A stretch of DNA of 64,000 bases, from assembly GCA_964017065.1 (NCBI GenBank), contig OZ024783.1, positions 7,480,391 to 7,544,390 of the forward strand, in the 5' to 3' direction. Position numbers and translations under genes: made by a program. The stretch comes from Haliclona indistincta. Lineage: Eukaryota > Porifera > Demospongiae > Haplosclerida > Chalinidae. The notes below the pieces were generated by a model. It worked only from the letters and a program-made list of their open reading frames with translations, was not told the DNA's origin and did not search any database. This document shows positions 1 through 9,912 of the stretch, piece by piece; the stretch's first letter is position 1, and each line of letters begins with the position of its first letter.

Positions 1-841
1 AGAACTGATCTTGTTTTTCTTCAAACTATTCACAAATGGCTCCATGTCAGACTTTATGTCAGTGCGGCCTTTTACTTCATGGTATATATTGGGCCTGTCT
101 ACTGAAGTGAACACTAGCTCACACCCTTCCATATTGAGACTCACGATTAGTTGCTCCCTGACGCTCTTGGTTGCTGTAGCCGTACAAGCAAGCAATGGAG
201 TACATGGTGGCATAAGTGCCCTGATTTCATGAAGGCGGCCGTATGCTGGTCTAAAGTCTTTACTCCTAAATAAAATTATACAGTGTAGTAGATTCTATGA
301 ATTGATAGTCCATGCATTACCATAAAAAATAATCATGATAAATATACGTACCACATTGACACGCAGTGTGCTTCATCAACAATTACAGCCACTATTCTCT
401 TAGAAATCACAGGAGTAATTCCAAGACATCTCTCCATCTAGATATTACTAGAGATTCTGGAGCACTATACAATAAGCTACACTCTGCAAGGTCTTCTTCA
501 CTGGCTATAAGTGATTTCTCAACGCCACTTCCAGTACTCAGTACTGCTGCTCGAATACCTCGCCTTCTCAAACTGATAACTTGGTCAACCATGAGAGCGA
601 TAAGGGGCGAGATCACTAAAACGACGCTGCTGCATGTAGTACTCACTCGACCAAGCTTGTGATCCATCACAAACGGGAGCATCTCGTAGCAGAATGACTT
701 CCCAAATCCAGTTGGCAGCCATACGAATACGTCTTTCCCGTTGTAAACTGCACGTATGGCATCAAGTTGTTCTGGTTTGGGAGTAATTCCCGGACAGACG
801 CGCTGAAGTGCGTGGGAGATGGCGCTTTCAAAAGCTTCCAT
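1..841 (-). pseudogene. RecQ-like DNA helicase, 5' part, runs off the left edge
   Basis: Superfamily 2 ATP-dependent DNA helicase of the RecQ type, which unwinds DNA 3' to 5' in the nucleus. Translation from the ATG at 841 shows a Q-motif-like PKPEQLDAIR (residues 21-30), Walker A LPTGFGKS (42-49), motif Ia SPLIALMVDQ (78-87) and LLYSAPE. The DEAH box AVIVDEAHCVSMW (about 353-392) lies in another frame, so one base is missing near 410-430. A phase-2 intron fits 266-351 (GT at 351, AG at 266-267). It joins to WSKDFRPAYGRLHEI and the motif LACTATATKSVRE in the exon at 265-1, followed by DRPNIYHEV. Motifs V and VI lie outside the window. The order matches the multicopy RecQ-like helicases of marine invertebrate genomes. 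Whether the frameshift is real or a sequencing error cannot be told here. The start lies 143 bp inside a transposon-like terminus at 984. Confidence 0.85.
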
Positions 842-984
842 TCATAAGCTACAGCTGTTCTGATGACGTCAACATAACACGGCAGTTTACTAATAATAAC
901 ACGGTTTCCTGACATTCCAGGAAAATTTGACGCATGCGCGTGCAGTATGAACCAGGCTCTAATACGAGCCTGGTCACGAGGCTA
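1..984 (-). mobile_element. End of a TAGCCTCG-terminated element carrying the RecQ-like gene
   Basis: Reading the minus strand from 984, the sequence starts TAGCCTCGTGACCAGGC and then forms a small hairpin (GAGCCTGG/CCAGGCTC). The same first bases end other elements here that have 9-bp duplications (16333, 42014). The other end lies outside the window, so the duplication cannot be checked; the predicted copy is the nine bases after 984, GATTACCGT. Boundary inferred. Confidence 0.5.
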
Positions 985-1004
985 GATTACCGTATACCTC
1001 GTTA

Positions 1005-1095
1005 GCTCCGCCCTCGGCATAATGAACGACAGACAACGCGATTACTGTATGCCTCGTGGCTCCGCCCACCGAGGCATAAAAATGGCTAAAGGCAT
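1005..1095. repeat. Fragment of dispersed repeat V
   Basis: Contains CCTCGTGGCTCCGCCCACCG followed by AGGCATA, also seen at 8230-8268 and, inverted, at 11536-11570. No gene is supported between this fragment and 1468. Confidence 0.6.
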
Positions 1096-1468
1096 ACAAC
1101 AACTCCTTCTCTGTCATTTTTTTCTATGCAGTTGTAGAAAGCTTATGCTTGTGCGAGTATACAGGTACAGAAAATTGTGCACTGAAGAGACGCACATTCC
1201 AGGTTTATCAAACCCGAGATTTGTGCATAATAATAACAGTTTAAAACAACTAACTTTAGTTAGACCACTTCTCAATCTGTAAATTTACACTGTGTAACGC
1301 AGCCTACCTTCTACAAGCACTTGTATGTAGTCTTGTTTTTACAGCTGACTAGCCATTCCTTGCCGTTGTCAGCTGCAACCATGCGGCCAAATATTGTAAC
1401 GCGGATGCGCCGCGCAGAATTGTATTACGTGAATTAATTGTAGTTACCAATCCCGTTATGTGTACTAT

Positions 1469-2011
1469 CAGGAGCGCATAATGAGAGTGAGCGCGGTAAG
1501 AAGGCAGGAGCGCGACACTCCCACGCCGGCACTTGATTAAAAATTGCAACTCCACACATGATGGCCGTGTTTCTAAAGATAGACTTGTGATGGCCGACGG
1601 TACGCGTACGTACAGTTTCGTATTAGATGGAACTTGGCTGTTAGAGGCTCCTTGAGGTAAGCAACAGCTCGTAGAAGCTTTCTACACCCACAATGACGCG
1701 CAGACGATCTCCACGTGCTCGTATACCAGCTATAGGCCCACCATCACGGATTCGACTCGTTTCTTGCTTTAACAGTATCTACTCAAGCTAGCAGACAAGC
1801 ATGATCGTCCTAGGTTAGTGGAAAGCTGCTTCTTACCTTCTAGAAGGCCAGTTCCATCTAATACGAAACTGTACGTACACATACCGTCGGCCATCACAAG
1901 TCTATCTTTAGAAACACGGCCATCATGTGTGGAGTTGCAATTTTTAATCAAGTGCGTGGGAGTGTCGCGCTCCTGCCTTCTTACCGCGCTCACTCTCATT
2001 ATGCGCTCCTG
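1469..2011. mobile_element. 543-bp TIR element, 7-bp duplication GTACTAT
   Basis: Arms of about 160-185 bp in inverted orientation start CAGGAGCGCATAATGAGAG at the left and end with its complement at the right. The flanks 1462-1468 and 2012-2018 are both GTACTAT. It has no coding capacity. A relative with similar ends and another 7-bp duplication lies at 51523-52355. Non-autonomous DNA transposon; superfamily not assigned. Confidence 0.8.
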
Positions 2012-2714
2012 GTACTATCTATGGATAATTCAATGGGCGGACAAGCCACGCCCACCAAAATGGATTTGTGAACTGAATGGCTCGTGGTGAGCAAACGTAT
2101 GCATGCGTTTTTGCGTACAATGTTCAGTTTGTCAGTTACAAGGCTGCGAATATTTAGGCAAAGTGACCCGCTCCGCTTGTCCGCCCTCGCACCTCCCACC
2201 CACCCTGGTTGCTACCTTTAAAATGACTATGTCGTAAAACATTTGGGTCCCTCGGCCCTCTAGCTCCACCCTAGGACCGCCCAGCAGTTAGTAAAGTCAC
2301 CGTAGAGTACTAGATGGTGAGCCAGAAAAAAACAGCACGCAAATTGAGCCGTTTCTCTAGTTCGTCGTGAAGTCCCTTAATACGGCCAACTTGGACCTCT
2401 CCGAGAACACAAGCGCCTATAGTTGACTATCTAGATGCTTTTAGATTCCTACTGAACAGCAGGACTGGTCTAAAGTTGCGTAGACATCTCGAGAAAAGCC
2501 TATCTAAGCCTACAGCAATGTTCACTCAGTTCACATGTTCATGGTCACGCCCACTTGGCACACCTTGAGGTCAGTACATTGTTGTCTTCTGCTTAGCAGT
2601 GCAGTTTCAATAGCAAGCAGGTTGGCTTTAGCTGCAAAGCTCCTTCTGCAAACCACAACTAAGGAGCTAACTTTACAATGCATGGCATGCACGCTGAGGG
2701 TTTCGTGAAATCTG
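2012..2714. other. No gene or repeat recognised
   Basis: Only short open frames without recognisable motifs. Nothing supported. Confidence 0.4.
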
Positions 2715-2798
2715 TTCATTATACTGGTGCTGATGATAGTGATACTGAGTGTTTGCCTGTGCTACAAAGTAGACCCAACACCAAGTTTCGTGTTGTAA
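2715..2798 (+). pseudogene. Relic of Ig-family transmembrane segment
   Basis: This stretch is close in DNA to the membrane-segment part of Ig copies 1-5. It reads IILVLMIVILSVCLCYK, then a short tail and a stop at 2796-2798. Nothing upstream resembles the Ig or stalk part. It is the 3' remnant of a sixth member of the cluster and marks the cluster's former left edge. Confidence 0.75.
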
Positions 2799-3059
2799 TT
2801 AAACAATAATAAACAATAATTAGTATTATTCTACCTATAATTTTTAGAGCCAAGAATGAAGCATTGTGTGTGCTCAACCGAGCTACTGATGATCACGAGA
2901 TGATGCAAAAGAATTAAACATAATACCTTTATGACACAGTAGCATAATACTTGCACATTTCAATACTGTTTATAGCATATTACATGCAGTTTCTGTTTCA
3001 TGTCTCATGGCAAAAGAACCAGCTTGTGGTGACACCATAGTTTTTATTGATGCAATTTC

Positions 3060-3176
3060 AAGTGCAGTTACTACTAGCAGTGTAGTTACTACTAGTGTAG
3101 TTACTGCTAGCAGTGTAGTTACTACTAGTGTAGTTACTACTAGTGTAGTTACTTCAAGTGTAGTTACTACTAGCAG
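3060..3176. repeat. Minisatellite, units of about 12-18 bp (GTAGTTACTACTA)
   Basis: Imperfect tandem units of GTAGTTACTACTAGCAGT and shorter versions. The plus strand from 3007 is open through it and would encode a Ser/Val/Thr-rich repeat, but no flanking domain supports a gene. Confidence 0.7.
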
Positions 3177-3339
3177 TATGCAATGCAAAATCCTTATAGT
3201 TATTTCCCTGATGCAGAGTGCTTTTTACTCCATAACTGTGGGTGTGCTGTGTGGTCGATTTAGAGGCTGCTTACTGTGCCGGCTTAGAGAATTTAGAGTA
3301 TAGCTCAATGTTATTGACCAATCAGATTTATTAGATCCG

Positions 3340-3430
3340 AGGATCTATTTGCTGTAGAGACCATCCGCGAACGGATAGAGTCCATCCGCCGCACAGATAG
3401 AGTCCTTCCGCGAACAGATAGACCACAGTT
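3340..3430. repeat. Short tandem repeat around CCATCCGCGAACGGATAGAG
   Basis: Three to four degenerate units of about 23 bp (ATCCGCGAACGGATAGAGTC and variants). No coding evidence. Confidence 0.5.
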
Positions 3431-3769
3431 TGCTTAGTGAGAGTGCATTCATAACAAGCCATAAAAATTGTTATTACAAGAACACGTGATGTGAGGCTTG
3501 TACACGTGTGAGCGTGAGTGAGTTCCCGAAACTAACTTTTTGTTGCGTCAGAAAGCTACTAGCAGACGCTAAAGCGATGGCGGAAGGATGGTAGGAGACG
3601 AGACAGAGTACCAGCAAGGTGTAACAAGACACGGAAAGCCGTTTAGCGACGTACTCTAGCTAAACTCGCCTGTGTTTTCCCATCGCTGAAGGCCGTGTTC
3701 TTTACAAAACATTTGCGCAGCGTCGAAAATTCCTTGTTGGATAGCAACGGTTGCTATACTCTAAGCCGG

Positions 3770-3908
3770 TTAGAGACCTCGGCCTAGGGATCTACGCGGT
3801 ATAGCAACCCTCGCGTCGCCATAGAACCCTCGCGCTACGCGCTCGGGTTCTATACGGCTTCCTCTCGGGTTTCTATACCGCGTAGATCCCTAGGCCTCGG
3901 TCTCTAAC
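3770..3908. repeat. Hairpin element with GCGCTACGCGCTCGGG core
   Basis: The arms GAGACCTCGGCCTAGGGATC at the left and its near-exact complement at the right enclose GGTATAG...CTATACC and a core CCCTCGCGCTACGCGCTCGG. The whole can fold into one long stem. Related cores occur at 6317, 28313 and 28752. Confidence 0.7.
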
Positions 3909-3980
3909 CTATACATAGCTACTTGTTATGTTGCATAACTCGGCACTTGCAAACAACTTGGTGGTTGGCACAGGGGTTAA

Positions 3981-4571
3981 CCCTTTAACTACTAAATTAT
4001 CTTGCTGAAATTTTAACCTCGTAAATGCTGACCACTTCTATCGTGAATATCTCGTGTGTCTTTTGTGCTACTGGTCTCAAATTTGCGTCCTTTTATGCCA
4101 GTGGGTAGCCGCAATTGCCCACACTCAAGTCGGTCGATATGCCCCTCCCACTTCGAAATTGAAGACGATAAAGTGCAGCGACCTCGTCAAATTTTGCTCA
4201 AAGTTAGTACTTTGGTGCTGGCTACTGAAAAGTACATGTAAATAGCAGTGGTTTTGGTCAATGTAAAATGTAGCCCAGATCATAGAGAAAATGCGCAAAA
4301 ATGTGTTTTCCGAGCACCCGAAGCCATAAAATGTCCAAATTTTCTTGGCAGCCATTTTGTTTTCCCTAAAATGTTGTTGATTTTGCACTGAAGCCATAGA
4401 AATGCCGAAGCCAATACGTTTAGCGCAGGGGGCGCGCCGAAAACTGGTCAATTTTTCGGTCATTTGTATTCTTCGATTTGGCTTAATTTTGGGATATTTT
4501 AGCACTTTTTCATTAAGTTATGCTGTCTGAAGTATGTATGACGCAAAATTGCGTCATTAGGGCTTAAAGGG
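3981..4571. mobile_element. 591-bp TTAA-flanked element with CCCTTTAA ends
   Basis: TTAA at 3977-3980 and 4572-4575 flank ends CCCTTTAA and TTAAAGGG. TTAA duplication with CCYTTT ends is typical of piggyBac-like elements, so it is probably a non-autonomous derivative. A second copy of its interior lies at 44551-44911, next to the assembly gap. Open frames inside have no motif. Confidence 0.7.
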
Positions 4572-4967
4572 TTAACACCAGTCTGCACTATTTGTAAACA
4601 ATACTCAAAATTAGATTTGATAGAGAAGTTCGATGTTGACTAAGTGAAATTATGCAAACAGAGACATAACATATGCATCTGACCCCTTAATTAAAGGGTA
4701 CATGCACTACAGTCCCAACAAGAGGTTAGTTCTTGTTACTACAATTCTATAGACTAAAGGGACAGGAGACTATGAGTCTGTATGGCACTGCTTGAGTGAT
4801 GATGGCCCTATACTGGTAAACCAGTGACATGCAGAGATCAATAATATTGCACATGATATTACTGCAAAGTTCCTATCAAGATCTTCGACATATCCACACT
4901 TGCACTAGTGTGTTGTAGAGGGAAGGTCCCCTTGTTTATCTCATCAATCATCATTGTGTGGGCAGGA

Positions 4968-5015
4968 TGTGGTTAGAAAAATGTGGTAGCCTGTGCAATG
5001 CACATGCATATAAAG
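4968..5015 (+). promoter_or_regulatory. Promoter of Ig copy 1: two TGTGGT sites and TATA box
   Basis: TGTGGTTAG at 4968-4976, TGTGGT at 4982-4987 and TATAAAG at 5009-5015, 44 bp before the ATG. The same block lies before copies 2, 3 and 4. TGTGGT is the core site of Runt-domain factors; their binding is inferred. Confidence 0.6.
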
Positions 5016-5058
5016 CTCAACAGTAATGGTACTGTAGTACTCAGTAATAGTAGTCACA

Positions 5059-6023
5059 ATGAAGATGCTTCTAAAACTGGTTGCTTGTATAGCACAACTT
5101 GTAAGCAACACTGCTGCTCAGAGTGGAAATGAAAGTGAGTTAAGTTTGTGTGTATGTATAAACATAGGTCTCATTGCAAATGTTTCTAGCTTGCTCAACA
5201 CAGTATATAGCTCAGCCTCCTACTGCACTGAATTGTGATCCTTTGGGAGGCATTATCGGTCTAGTGTGTCAAATTCGTCAAGACAATGGTTTTGGCAATG
5301 TGACCTGGTACTGGTCTCGCTGTGATCAAGATGCTTGTGTCAATGGCACAGCTATACTGCTTGAAGACAGAAGTGACGTTTACGGAGTAGAGCAGCATTT
5401 CTTTTCTGGTAACTCCACCTTGTCTAATTTGATATTTTTAGTCACAAATGCTACTTTGGGCTAATACTGGTGTGAGGTCAATAGTTCATCCTCTAGACCT
5501 TCTGTTATAACTCGATCCTGTGCTACAAGCAACCAATACATCACTACCAGAATGTGCTATCTTATCAGTCGGTCCCAACCATAACATTGGTCCAGAGTGT
5601 GCTGCTGTCGGCTCGCCCATTGTCTTCCCTCGTGTACCACTACCATCATTTTGCCCTAGCACAGCAAATGGTACCACAGACCTGAACACTCCAACTCCAA
5701 GTCAGGATACTTCAACTCCAACTCAGAATACTCCTAGTCCAACTCAGGATACTCCAACTTCAACTCCAGATATTCCTAGTGAAACAATGTCATTGGCACT
5801 AACAGCTACGACAACATTGCTAGCAGTGTTTGGTGCACTCATCATTATACTGGTGCTGGTGATAGTGATACTAAGTGTTTGCCTGTGCTACAAAAGTGTA
5901 CAATCCAAAAGGTTTGCGATATGTGTGCAATAAAGTGTGTATGTAACATTCCATTAATTTTATTGCAGAGAGTCTTCACTTGAGATGCACGACACAGAAG
6001 AACTAACAAAGACTAAACACTAA
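5059..6023 (+). pseudogene. Ig copy 1, inactivated
   Basis: Same three-exon plan as the intact copies. The signal-peptide exon is 5059-5134 and the donor follows GAA A. The Ig/stalk/membrane exon is 5190-5911, and the tail exon starts at 5969. Two lesions break it. A TAC-to-TAA change at 5462-5464 destroys the first Tyr of the conserved YYWC motif, and four extra bases near 5514-5518 shift the frame. After the shift the Thr/Pro-rich stalk, the membrane segment and a tail ESSLEMHDTEELTKTKH (stop 6021-6023) are still readable, so the loss is recent. The premature product would be a secreted partial Ig domain. Confidence 0.85.
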
Positions 6024-6277
6024 ACTATATACTTGTGTTAAGCACTATATAATCAAAATTAGATTTGATAGATATGTTCAATGTTGACTAAGTGAAATTA
6101 TGCAAACAGAGACATAACAAATGCATCTGACCTGAAAGGGCACACTACAGTCCCAACATGGGGTTAGTTCAGGTTACTACAATTCCTGACTAGGGACAGG
6201 AGACTATGAGTCTGTATGGCACTACTTGAGTGATGATGGGAGTTGAGAAAGTGAGTATAATATACCACAAGTAATAG

Positions 6278-6386
6278 TTATAACACGGGTAGGAGGGATG
6301 TATTGAATTTATTGACTGAGCCCGAGGGCGCGTAGCGCCCGAGGGCGAGGTCAATAATTCAATACATCCCGACTACCCGTGTTATG
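6278..6386. repeat. Near-perfect hairpin of about 109 bp
   Basis: ATAACACGGGTAG...GGGATGTATTGAATT folds onto AATTCAATACATCCC...CTACCCGTGTTAT around a core GAGGGCGCGTAGCGCCC. Probably a miniature inverted-repeat element. Confidence 0.75.
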
Positions 6387-6491
6387 AGTAATTTGTATTC
6401 ATATTGCGTGGGCGCTAGACGCATGCGCAAATTTATTCCACATGGTCAGCACGTTGCCATACCGCGCCGTGTATACCAGCTTATTGTTATC

Positions 6492-6719
6492 ATGGAGGAT
6501 AAGGAGAATCTTCCTCAATCGGCAGAACCAGAAGCTAAACGAGCAAAACTGTCGCTTTCTTTGCCAAAAGATAGGTTCTCTTTTTCTGTTGATGACAGAG
6601 ACTTGGAGGAAGCAATGAAGAAGTACTCAGTGAAAACAGCGAGTGTGGACCTAACGGCGCCCAGTAGTTCGCCTATAAACGTGCCAGCTAGAATAGTATA
6701 TAATACTGGGCGCCGTTAG
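6492..6719 (+). pseudogene. Fragment of an unidentified gene (starts MEDKENLPQ)
   Basis: Open frame of 75 codons from an ATG at 6492. It has an acidic start, a basic KRAKL stretch and RFSFSVDDRDLEEAMKKYSV, which has protein-like composition. The last third (from about 6650) is contributed by an inserted 21-bp-type repeat (CTAACGGCGCCCAGTA), so the frame is a broken exon. The KEN...KRAKLSLS...EEAMKKY layout faintly recalls N-termini of Crypton-derived/KIAA1958-like proteins, but I cannot confirm this. The inverted ends ATATTGCGTGGGCG (6398) and its complement (6874-6887) enclose it, so it may lie inside a TIR element. Confidence 0.35.
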
Positions 6720-6740
6720 GTCCATACTGGGCGCTGTTAG
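6650..6740. repeat. Small inverted repeat of the CTAACGGCGCCCAGTA type
   Basis: GACCTAACGGCGCCCAGTA and its complement flank a 45-bp centre, followed by one more unit. It is the single-unit relative of the foldback array at 8267-8669. Confidence 0.7.
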
Positions 6741-7374
6741 ATCGCTCGATCGCTTTTTGAACATTGGTTCGAGCAAAATCACTTCCACGGGGTCTTCCGA
6801 TTATTGCTAGTTGTTGACCAGGCAACAAATGCTTCCGGTGTTACAACCTAGTTGTAGCACGGGCGGCGTCTTTGATGTCGCCCACGCAATATAATACAAA
6901 GTAGATTGTGTACGGTACAGATCTAGAGTTAAACCTACTTACACTAAAATAATCCCTTGGAACATGTTGGCTACAATTTAACACATGAGCTGGTACTGGA
7001 CTAAAATGTGCATCCATGATTATTGATGAGATGTTAAAGACAGCTAAAATTATAGGAATTTATGTTTGTATCACTATATTTTCATTGTTTTCCAATGTCA
7101 CTCTGGGTTTACCGTACTGGCTAACGGTAAAACCCGGAATTTCAGAATTCCGGACGGAATTCCGTCCGGAATATTCCGTTCAGGTATAGTTTTACCTGGT
7201 ACTGGTAAAATAAAGCACCAAAGGTGCAGATGCCTCGGTGCAGTAGCATGTATGCTAGCATGCAATTAGCAGATGCATTATGACAGCACGTATGCATGAA
7301 TGCAGTAGATCCATGGAAGCATCAAAACGGTGTCATAGAAGCATGCAATGCAAGCTACAGTAGAAGTGACCAGC

Positions 7375-7790
7375 AGATCCATGGAACATGCAGGCAAGCA
7401 GCAGATCATAGCAACAGTGCTATGGAAGCACAGGCTAGTAGCAGCTATCCAGCAGCAGGCAAGCAGCAGATCATAGTGACAGTGCTATGGAAGCGCAGGC
7501 TAGTGGCAGCTATCCAGTAGCAGCAGATCATAGCAACAGTGCTGTCGAAGCGCAGGCTAGTGGTAGCTATCCAGCAGCAGCAGCAGATCATAGCAACAGT
7601 GCTATGGAAGCGCAGGCTAGTGGTAGCTATTCAGCAGCAGCAGATCATAGCAACAGTGCTATGGAAGCACAGGCTAGTACATGTAGCAGCTATCCAGCAG
7701 CAGCAGCAGCAGGCAAGCAGCAGATCATAGCAACAGTTCTATGGAAGCGCAGGCTAGTGGCAGCTATCCAGCAACTGTACAAGCTGTTGT
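7375..7790. repeat. Minisatellite, units of about 57-60 bp
   Basis: Six or more units of the type GCAGATCATAGCAACAGTGC with a following TATGGAAGCGCAGGCTAG and CAG-rich linker. Unit lengths divisible by three leave several frames open, giving repeats such as HSNSAMEAQASGSYPAAA. No start context, splice site or domain supports translation. Confidence 0.75.
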
Positions 7791-8177
7791 ACAAAAGTTG
7801 TATTGAAGCCAAACAGAATAATGTAGCTGGGCGTGACTGTAACTGCTCTGCTCGCTCCGGCTCACCTGTCGAGCAGCTAAGTGAACTCAAACAAGCTTTC
7901 GCTCGCTAGTTTCACTGCTGCCAATGGAGTCGCGCGTGCTGTACTATCACAGATCAAGCCTTCAAGTTGCACTGTAGCCATCTGTAGACTGCAGTTTTGT
8001 CTATGAAGTAGGCCCGAGCGCTCAAGACGGCTGTTTAGGTTAGCAAATCACGCCATAACTTCAAAACAAAGGCTTTAATAGCAAATCTGTCAAATTTCAT
8101 TTTCATAAACTATCGAGATCTACCTGTATTGCAAGTTTCAGCGCTTAGTAGCAAGCGGTTGCTGAGATACGCATTGC

Positions 8178-8180
<3 letters not shown>

Positions 8181-8217
<37 letters not shown>
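8181..8217. repeat. (CA)n microsatellite
   Basis: About 18 CA units, forming the head of an inverted fragment of repeat V (7930-8270). That fragment also contains the family's segment with complement CTGAAACTTGCAAT. Confidence 0.9.
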
Positions 8218-8222
<5 letters not shown>

Positions 8223-8266
8223 AACAGACTACTGCATGCCTCGTGGCTCCGCCCACACCTCGGCAT

Positions 8267-8669
8267 AACTAGCTACTAAACCCAAGACCCTAAAACATTC
8301 GCTTAACAGCGCCCATTATTCACCTAACGGCGCCCACTATTCGCCTAACAGCGCCCAGTATTCGCCTAACAGCACCCAGTATTCGCCTAACGTGCCAGAA
8401 TCATAGTAGTACTGGGCGCCGTTAGGTCCATACTGGGCACTGTTAGGCGAATACTGGGCACTGTTAGGCGAATACTGGGCGCTGTTAGGTGAATACTGGG
8501 CGCTGTTAGGCGAATACTGGGCGCCGTTAGGTCCATACTGGGCGCTGTTAGGCGAATACTGGGCGCCGTTAGGTCCATACTGGGCGCCGTTAGGCCCATA
8601 CTGGGCGCTGTTAGGCGAATACTGGGCGCTGTTGGGCAAATGTTTTAGGGTCTTGGGTTTAGTAGCTAG
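8267..8669. mobile_element. Foldback element with 21-bp repeat arms
   Basis: Terminal arms ACTAGCTACTAAACCCAAGA and complement enclose tandem 21-bp units (GGCGAATACTGGGCGCTGTT plus A). There are about five on the left and eleven inverted on the right, around a short centre CGTGCCAGAATCATAG. The array has no stops in two minus frames but encodes only monotonous SAQYGPN-type repeats, so it is not called a gene. Confidence 0.85.
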
Positions 8670-8697
8670 TTTTACCAGTACCAGGTACTATTATGTA

Positions 8698-9617
8698 CGG
8701 AAGCCCAGAGCGGACATTCCACTTTCCATTTTCTACTTCCAGTTTCCACTTTCCATTTTGTAAAAACCAAGGCAAAAACTGTAGAGCACACGTTGAAAGA
8801 TGCATATTTAGCTTGAACCAGTAACCAGAGAGCGGTTGTAGCTCATTCCAGGCTTCCAGCGCGATGAGCACGCGGCTGGGATGTGTTCGCGAGCCTGAGC
8901 GAGCACACCCTTCATCTCACAAAGAATGACATACAGCCGGGGTCAGTGCAATGACATGCAAGGTACATGCACAGTGCAATCACATTCGTGTGCTCTGACA
9001 AACATGTGGGTTATATTTGTGACTGAGATGCACACGTTAACTCTGAAGAATTATTTCAGTATTACAGCCGGCGCATCCAGTGACTCGGAACGCTGCATAA
9101 GTTATGATAAGTAGCAGGATCACTACAATCGTACATAATCTATGCAATCGCGTATATCTATCGTACATAATCACTCTGTTGTGTGTGCCAAGATATACAG
9201 TCCATAACTGCACGCCGGCTTCATGCCAACAATGGTATGTCAGATTTAAAGTGTGCAATGCATTGTAGTGATCCATTCCTGCATGCTGTTTGTTACACAT
9301 CCATTCAATTCCAAATTTTGCAAATTTCTTGCTGCTTCTTTATTTACAAACCGGCCTTAAACTTCGTTGTTTTACTGATAAACTGAATTAATGTTCACAT
9401 AGAGAGTGCTCGCTCAGGCTCACGAAGCACATGAGGACCAGGTGCTGTAAGCCAGGAATGAGCAACCGGCTCACCCCGGTATAACGCGCTCTTTGGTACT
9501 GGTTAAAGCATCTTTCAACGTGTGCTCTACAGTTTTTGCCTTGGTTTTTACAAAATGGAAAGTGGAAACTGGAAGTAGAAAATGGAAAGTGGAATGTCCG
9601 CTCTGGGCTTCCGTAAT
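8698..9617. repeat. Inverted repeat pair, arms of about 150-190 bp
   Basis: ACGGAAGCCCAGAGCGGACA with the following CTTCCAGTTTCCACTTTCC stretch is repeated inverted at 9470-9617. The centre (8890-9470) has no recognised gene. Confidence 0.7.
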
Positions 9618-9824
9618 TATGGAATATTCCGGACGGAATTCCGTCCGGAATTCTGAAATTCCGGGTTTTACCGTCAGCCTGGTACAGAGATCATTGAATA
9701 GAATAATAATTATTACTGCAAAGTTCCCATCAAGATCTTCGACTCATCACACTTCCTGCAGTAGTGTGGTGTAGACGGAAGGTCCCTTAAGGGTTTATCA
9801 ATCATCATTGCGTGGGCAGGATGT

Positions 9825-9879
9825 GGTTAGAAAAAATTAATGTGGTAGCCTGTGCAATGCACTGAACATGCATATAAAG
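9825..9879 (+). promoter_or_regulatory. Promoter of Ig copy 2
   Basis: Two TGTGGT cores within 20 bp, then GCAATGCAC and TATAAAG at 9873-9879, 34 bp before the ATG. Same order and near-identical sequence as copies 1, 3 and 4. Confidence 0.6.
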
Positions 9880-9912
9880 CTGAACAGTAGTGGTACTGTA
9901 GTAGTACTAATA

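Larger units (their letters stand above)
7115..9684. mobile_element. 2.6-kb composite insertion upstream of Ig copy 2
   Basis: The ends TACTGGCTAACGGTAAAACC and its complement continue into GGAATTTCAGAATTCCGGAC, inverted at 9622-9675. The same flank before copies 3 and 4 (12800-12825, 17060-17085) lacks it, so it is an insertion at a small TACTGGTAAACCAGT site. Inside lie a minisatellite, a (CA)n tract, a foldback element (8267-8669) and an inverted pair (8698-8890 against 9470-9617). No transposase is recognisable. Confidence 0.6.

Noticed and set aside
3007..3303. Ser/Val/Thr-rich secreted protein
   Set aside because: Driven by a short minisatellite; no signal peptide or conserved flanks.
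7296..7909. Gln/Ala/Ser-rich frames
   Set aside because: Minisatellite open in several frames; no domain, splice or promoter support.
8337..8639. Frame with SAQYGPN repeats
   Set aside because: 21-bp foldback repeat, open by unit length only.
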